A DNA stretch of 9,390 bases, taken from NCBI GenBank assembly GCA_023488565.1, contig JAMDDZ010000084.1:1-9390 (forward strand), read 5' to 3'. Below, piece by piece: positions 5,525 to 9,390 of the stretch. The first letter of the stretch is position 1, and each line of letters begins with the position of its first letter. Made by a program: the position numbers and the translations under genes. The notes under the pieces are model-generated. The model was not told the DNA's origin. It ran no database searches and saw only the letters and a list, made by a program, of their open reading frames with translations. The DNA is from Bacillota bacterium. Its GTDB lineage: Bacteria; Bacillota; Sulfobacillia; Sulfobacillales; Sulfobacillaceae.

Positions 5525-7310
5525 AATATCCCTCCTTTCCTTGTTCCGAAGTACTTAAATTCCCGCTCTTTGCCACCGATAGACGGTGTTGCTCAACGCG
5601 AACTTCTTCCAGTACTTCGGGAGCCATACCACCTTCTTGATAGACCCGCTCTTTAAGCCGATTCCAGCGTTGCAACTGCCTCTGCCGCGTAATGGCCGAA
5701 ATGTAGTCCTTAATCTCCAGAGTCCCTCCATCGGGTCCTTGATAGTTCACCGCTTCCATTACCGTGGTTCTAACGGACGGCTCTAATAATTCGATCCAAC
5801 GTGCCGTGTCTCGCGTCGCTCGACCCTCTGCCACATCCTCCAACACTGTTTCCAATCCTTGCTCATTTATCCACTCCTGCAATTCATCCATCACGAGAGG
5901 CACTTGTTCTGGATGGCGCAGTAACAAAGCCAGTAACCGCACAGCATGGGAGGCCAGGTGTGATGGAACCTGTGCCGTTCTCTCCATATTATGCCTATTT
6001 TTTCCGAATGTATGCCGAACATCTTGCCAAACCCCAAAACTTTGTGCTAAAATGCTTGGATTAACTCGTAGGCGTTGTGCCATCTGCTCCAAGTACCCCA
6101 TTTGCTCAACCGGATCGCCGACCACCTTCCATAATGGCTTAAATCGCTCAATGGCTATTGCCTTGCCTCGTGGCGTCCCGATTTCCGGGTCTGCTGCCGA
6201 CTGATTAATCCTGTAGGTCAAATAAGGGAGACGCCCTTTAATACTGGTATTTAACGCATCGGCTCCCAGAACCGTTACACATTCATCAGGATCCTTCACC
6301 CCGTTGGGCAAGACCACCACATTGACTTTGACCCCGGCCGTCGACAATATCGCAAAGGCTCTTTCCATCGCCTCTTGCCCCGCGTTATCTTGGTCATAAA
6401 GCATGTCCACTTCCTGATGGAATCGTGCCAGATACCGCGCATGCCATTGTGTCAAACTAGTGCCTAAAGTGGCTACCGCCTCGGTCTGTCCCGCCTGGTG
6501 ACAGGCTATCACGTCAAAATAGCCTTCTACAATGAGCGGCCGCTCCCCGCGCTTCCATGCAGCTCTTGCCCAATGGCTGCCATACAGCAGGTTACTCTTA
6601 CGAAATAATGCGGTTTCCGGGGAGTTAAGATATTTGGGTTCTTGATCTTTGGCTAGTGATCGGCCCCCAAATCCTACCAAACGCCCTTGAGGGTCCCAAA
6701 TTGGCAACATCACACGATCACGCCACCGATCCACCACTCCCGATCCTTGTCGCCGCCGGACCACTACGCCGGCTTGCTCCATTTCGTCTGGAGCTACCCC
6801 ATGACGGGAAAGATACTGGACCAATCCTTCCCATTGTTCAGGAGCATACCCCAATTGAAAACGTTCCCGCAACGTCGAAGCAATTTGTCTTTGGTCCAAA
6901 TAAGCGGCGAACGCTCCTGATTCACGTGCGTGCACCAGAAAATATTCCAAGGTCCACTCCAACACTGAACGAAGCCTTTTTTCCTCCTGTTGTCGAGGAT
7001 TATCTTCCCTACGGTCCATCGGCGGAATTCCGGCGTCTTTGGCCAGCATTTCGACAACTTCACGAAATTCCCGACCCTCATGCTGAACCAAAAACGTGAA
7101 AACCGTGCCACCGGTGTGGCATCCAAAACAATAAAACAATTTTTGCTCTGGATCGACACTAAACGACGGCGTTTTTTCCCGATGAAATGGACACAAACCC
7201 CAATAATTGCGCCCTTTACGCTTCAGAGCGACATACCGTCCAATAACATCAACGATATCGGTGGCTTCACGCACAGCGGCCACCCACGCCTCGTATAGTT
7301 GTTCGGCCAT
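5490..7310 (-). CDS. dnaG: DNA primase
   Basis: This primase lays down RNA primers for replication at the fork, working with the DnaB-type helicase. Its 606 residues are a normal bacterial length. The N-terminal CHC2 zinc-binding domain shows C40-P-F-H43 and C61-F-G-C64. The central Toprim catalytic core shows VEGYFDV (Glu262), YDQDNAG (Asp306 and Asp308) and DPDE (340-343); Gln replaces the common Gly in the DxD loop. The C-terminal part (about 430-606) is helical and corresponds to the variable helicase-interaction domain. ATG 7310 has a GGGAG ribosome site at about 9 bases. The last 11 codons overlap the rpoD start, and the tail EGYYGAGKTRGTSN is read through the rpoD ribosome site. A terminator separates it from ppdK upstream, so the dnaG–rpoD promoter should lie within 7311-7405. 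Confidence 0.97.
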   Translation of the reverse strand: MAEQLYEAWVAAVREATDIVDVIGRYVALKRKGRNYWGLCPFHREKTPSFSVDPEQKLFYCFGCHTGGTVFTFLVQHEGREFREVVEMLAKDAGIPPMDRREDNPRQQEEKRLRSVLEWTLEYFLVHARESGAFAAYLDQRQIASTLRERFQLGYAPEQWEGLVQYLSRHGVAPDEMEQAGVVVRRRQGSGVVDRWRDRVMLPIWDPQGRLVGFGGRSLAKDQEPKYLNSPETALFRKSNLLYGSHWARAAWKRGERPLIVEGYFDVIACHQAGQTEAVATLGTSLTQWHARYLARFHQEVDMLYDQDNAGQEAMERAFAILSTAGVKVNVVVLPNGVKDPDECVTVLGADALNTSIKGRLPYLTYRINQSAADPEIGTPRGKAIAIERFKPLWKVVGDPVEQMGYLEQMAQRLRVNPSILAQSFGVWQDVRHTFGKNRHNMERTAQVPSHLASHAVRLLALLLRHPEQVPLVMDELQEWINEQGLETVLEDVAEGRATRDTARWIELLEPSVRTTVMEAVNYQGPDGGTLEIKDYISAITRQRQLQRWNRLKERVYQEGGMAPEVLEEVRVEQHRLSVAKSGNLSTSEQGKEGYYGAGKTRGTSN

Positions 7311-7405
7311 GCCGCATCACTCCCACGTCATGACAAAAATTCGCCATTAATTGTGATATTCCTGCTAGCAAGACCGGTTTTCCTGACATGATATTTTTAC
7401 TAATG
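7311..7405 (-). promoter_or_regulatory. dnaG–rpoD leader and expected promoter region
   Basis: Because the ppdK terminator lies just upstream, transcription of dnaG–rpoD should start here. No good promoter pair is seen. The best candidates (TTGCCG 7419-7414 with AAATAT 7396-7391, spacer 17; or TTGCTA near 7365-7370) are weak. An 8-bp palindrome GTCATGAC lies at 7327-7334, just ahead of the dnaG ribosome site. Confidence 0.3.
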
Positions 7406-7439
7406 AAAGCGGGCGGCAATTTTGTTGTCGCCCGCCTTT
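7406..7439 (-). terminator. Terminator after ppdK
   Basis: A long hairpin (AAAGCGGGCGGCAA against TTGTCGCCCGCCTTT, one bulged base and one wobble, loop about 5 bases) lies about 20 bases past the ppdK stop. On the minus strand the stem ends in CTTT, then CATTAG, so the U-run is short; on the plus strand it also ends in CCTTT. It may therefore work in both directions. It marks the boundary between ppdK and the dnaG–rpoD unit. Confidence 0.7.
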
Positions 7440-7456
7440 GGCGCCGCCGATTGTTA

Positions 7457-9390
7457 CTAGTGCCGTAAGTTGGCTTGGGCAGCAGCTAAACGGGCGATCG
7501 GCACCCGGTACGGAGAGCAACTGACATAATTCAGTTCCATCAAGTGGCAAAATTCAATCGAATTAGGATCGCCGCCATGTTCGCCGCAAATCCCGACGAT
7601 GAGATCAGGTCGGGTTCGTCGCCCTTCCTCCAACCCCATGCGAATAAGTCGGCCTACGCCATCGCGGTCCAGCACCATAAATGGGTTTTCCGTCAATATT
7701 TTGTCCGCCAAGTACGCAGGAAGAAATTTTCCTTCGGCATCATCTCGGCTATAACCAAATGTCGTCTGCGTCAAATCATTGGTGCCAAAGGAAAAGAACT
7801 CTGCATCCTTGGCAATTTCCCCCGCAATCAGCGCAGCACGCGGAACCTCAATCATCGTGCCAATTAAGTACGGCAACTCGCGGTCCCTCTCTGCCGCGAC
7901 TTTGTGATTCACCTCGGCCACCAAATCCCGCATGATGGTCAATTCCTTAACCGTTCCCACCAACGGAATCATGACTTCGACTTCTGGGTGCAGTCCTTCT
8001 TCCAGCAAGTCCGCCTCCGCTCGGAAAATGGCTTCTGCCTGCATTGCGTAAATTTCAGGGTACACAATGCCAAGTCTCACTCCACGAAACCCCAGCATCG
8101 GATTGAATTCAAATAAAGTCCGCGACCGACGTAGTACCGCTTCCAAACGCACCACATCCGCATGCCGATTTTCAGCACGAGCGATACTAAGAGCCCGTTC
8201 GGTTTCTTCGATATCGGGGAGAAACTCATGCAGCGGCGGATCCAACAAACGAATTGTCACAGAGTATCCGTCCATCGCCTTTAAAATTCCGTAGAAGTCT
8301 CCCTGTTGCATTGGGAGCAACCGCGTCAATGCCGCCTTGCGCTCATCAATAGTTTCCGCCAAAATCATTTCCTGCACCACAGGCAGACGATCTTGTCCCA
8401 TAAACATGTGTTCAGTTCGACACAGTCCTACGCCTTGGGCCCCAAGTTCGCGGGCTAAGGCCGCATCTTCCGGGGTATCAGCATTTGCCTCAATACCCAG
8501 TTTCTTATGAGCATCGGCCCAACCGAGCAATCGATTAAATTCGGCTGACAGTCCCGGCTCCACCGTAGGCACCCGTCCTAGCACTACCCGACCCGTGCCG
8601 CCATCGATCGTGATCACCGTATCATGCTCGACTCTCACATCACCAACCAAAAAATAGTTCCCGGTCAAATAGATTTGGACTTGGTCACACCCGGTTACTG
8701 CCGGTTTACCCATTCCTCGAGCCACAATCGCAGCATGGGATGTCATTCCACCACGACTGGTCAATACGCCTTGCGCCGCTACAATACCGTGAATGTCATC
8801 AGGTGTGGTCTCGGGACGCACCAATATCACCGCTTCTCCTTGGTTCCCACGGCGTTCGGCTTCATCGGCATCGAACACGACTTTCCCAGAAGCTGCGCCA
8901 GGAGAAGCCGGCAGTCCTTGAGCCAGCACGTCAAGCTTGGCTTCTGGATCGATTTGGCGATAGAGTAACCGCGCCACCTGCTCTGGATCTTGGCGCAGTA
9001 AGGCTTCTTTCTGATCGATTACCCCTTCGTCCACCAAGTCCACAGCAATTTTCACAGCGGCTCGGCCCGTGCGCTTGCCGGTTCGAGTTTGCAACAAGTA
9101 CAGAGTTTGCCGCTCCACGGTAAATTCAATGTCCTGCATGTCCTGGTAATGCGTTTCCAACAAACGGCAAACATCGGTCAGCTCAACAAACGTTTTGGGC
9201 ATCTCCGCAGCCATATCGGCAATGGGTTTCGGCGTGCGTATTCCTGCCACAACATCTTCCCCTTGAGCATTGGTAAGATATTCGCCGTACATTCCGGGGT
9301 CTCCCGTGTTCGGATTGCGTGTAAACAACACACCAGTCGCTGATGAGTTGCCCATGTTGCCAAACACCATGGACTGCACATTCACTGCGG
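7457..9390 (-). CDS. ppdK: Pyruvate, phosphate dikinase, C-terminal three-quarters (5' end outside window)
   Basis: The enzyme interconverts pyruvate, ATP and phosphate with PEP, AMP and pyrophosphate in the cytoplasm. The frame is open to the right edge, so the GTG at 9385 is internal and the true start lies outside. The 640-odd visible residues begin AVNVQSMVFGNMG and continue with TGVLFTRNPNTG from the end of the nucleotide-binding domain. The swivelling phosphohistidine domain has GGMTSHAAIVARG; counted from that GTG, His217 is the phosphorylated residue and Thr215 corresponds to the regulatory threonine in this family. The PEP/pyruvate-binding barrel follows, with LCRTEHMF, GTNDLTQ and the catalytic Cys in GICGEHGGDP (about 600). 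It ends ANLRH. A regulatory kinase/phosphatase gene often lies nearby in Firmicutes, but none is visible here. A terminator follows. Confidence 0.97.
   Translation of the reverse strand, partial: AVNVQSMVFGNMGNSSATGVLFTRNPNTGDPGMYGEYLTNAQGEDVVAGIRTPKPIADMAAEMPKTFVELTDVCRLLETHYQDMQDIEFTVERQTLYLLQTRTGKRTGRAAVKIAVDLVDEGVIDQKEALLRQDPEQVARLLYRQIDPEAKLDVLAQGLPASPGAASGKVVFDADEAERRGNQGEAVILVRPETTPDDIHGIVAAQGVLTSRGGMTSHAAIVARGMGKPAVTGCDQVQIYLTGNYFLVGDVRVEHDTVITIDGGTGRVVLGRVPTVEPGLSAEFNRLLGWADAHKKLGIEANADTPEDAALARELGAQGVGLCRTEHMFMGQDRLPVVQEMILAETIDERKAALTRLLPMQQGDFYGILKAMDGYSVTIRLLDPPLHEFLPDIEETERALSIARAENRHADVVRLEAVLRRSRTLFEFNPMLGFRGVRLGIVYPEIYAMQAEAIFRAEADLLEEGLHPEVEVMIPLVGTVKELTIMRDLVAEVNHKVAAERDRELPYLIGTMIEVPRAALIAGEIAKDAEFFSFGTNDLTQTTFGYSRDDAEGKFLPAYLADKILTENPFMVLDRDGVGRLIRMGLEEGRRTRPDLIVGICGEHGGDPNSIEFCHLMELNYVSCSPYRVPIARLAAAQANLRH

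Noticed and set aside
6656..7099. 147-codon plus-strand frame inside dnaG
   Set aside because: It is Pro- and Arg-rich antisense shadow of a core gene, with no ribosome site or family pattern.
9383..9385. GTG as the start of ppdK
   Set aside because: The frame continues to the edge and the residues before and after (AVNVQ) are internal family sequence.

Overview
The window looks like chromosome from a Gram-positive (Firmicutes-type) bacterium. The right half carries a ppdK–dnaG–rpoD gene order typical of clostridia-like Firmicutes, and strong AGGAGG-type ribosome binding sites precede several genes. Intermediate base composition and the particular gene mix suggest a Sulfobacillus-like acidophile, but that is an inference from protein character, not a database match.

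Layout, left to right. At 1-195 (+) is the 3' end of a small two-helix membrane protein of the DUF2892/YgaP-like type, cut by the window edge. About 600 bases without a convincing gene follow (196-790). They hold a cluster of predicted stem-loops (211-329), three copies of an imperfect palindrome ATTARCCGGNTAAY, a tandem GTTGCCA repeat and a weak promoter candidate. An aquaporin-type MIP channel (827-1600, +) comes next. A small, degenerate hemerythrin-like protein (1970→1637, -) is divergent from a small DUF2508/YaaL-like protein (2078-2329, +). That gene runs tail-to-tail into asnB, sharing 28 bp.

The right half is all on the minus strand. It reads (in transcription order) ppdK (5' end outside the window, stop at 7457), an intrinsic terminator, dnaG (7310→5490), rpoD (5524→4406, overlapping dnaG by 35 bp), an intrinsic terminator, then asnB (4200→2302) with a possible terminator over its stop codon. 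dnaG and rpoD form a compact, probably translationally coupled pair linking replication priming to the housekeeping sigma factor. ppdK (pyruvate/PEP interconversion) and asnB (asparagine synthesis) are separate transcription units by the terminator evidence.

The right half is ordinary core genome. The unexplained material lies in the left 2.3 kb. The best candidate for something undescribed is the structured, repeat-bearing 196-790 region. I do not see a recognisable defence system, CRISPR array, tRNA, rRNA or intact mobile element.
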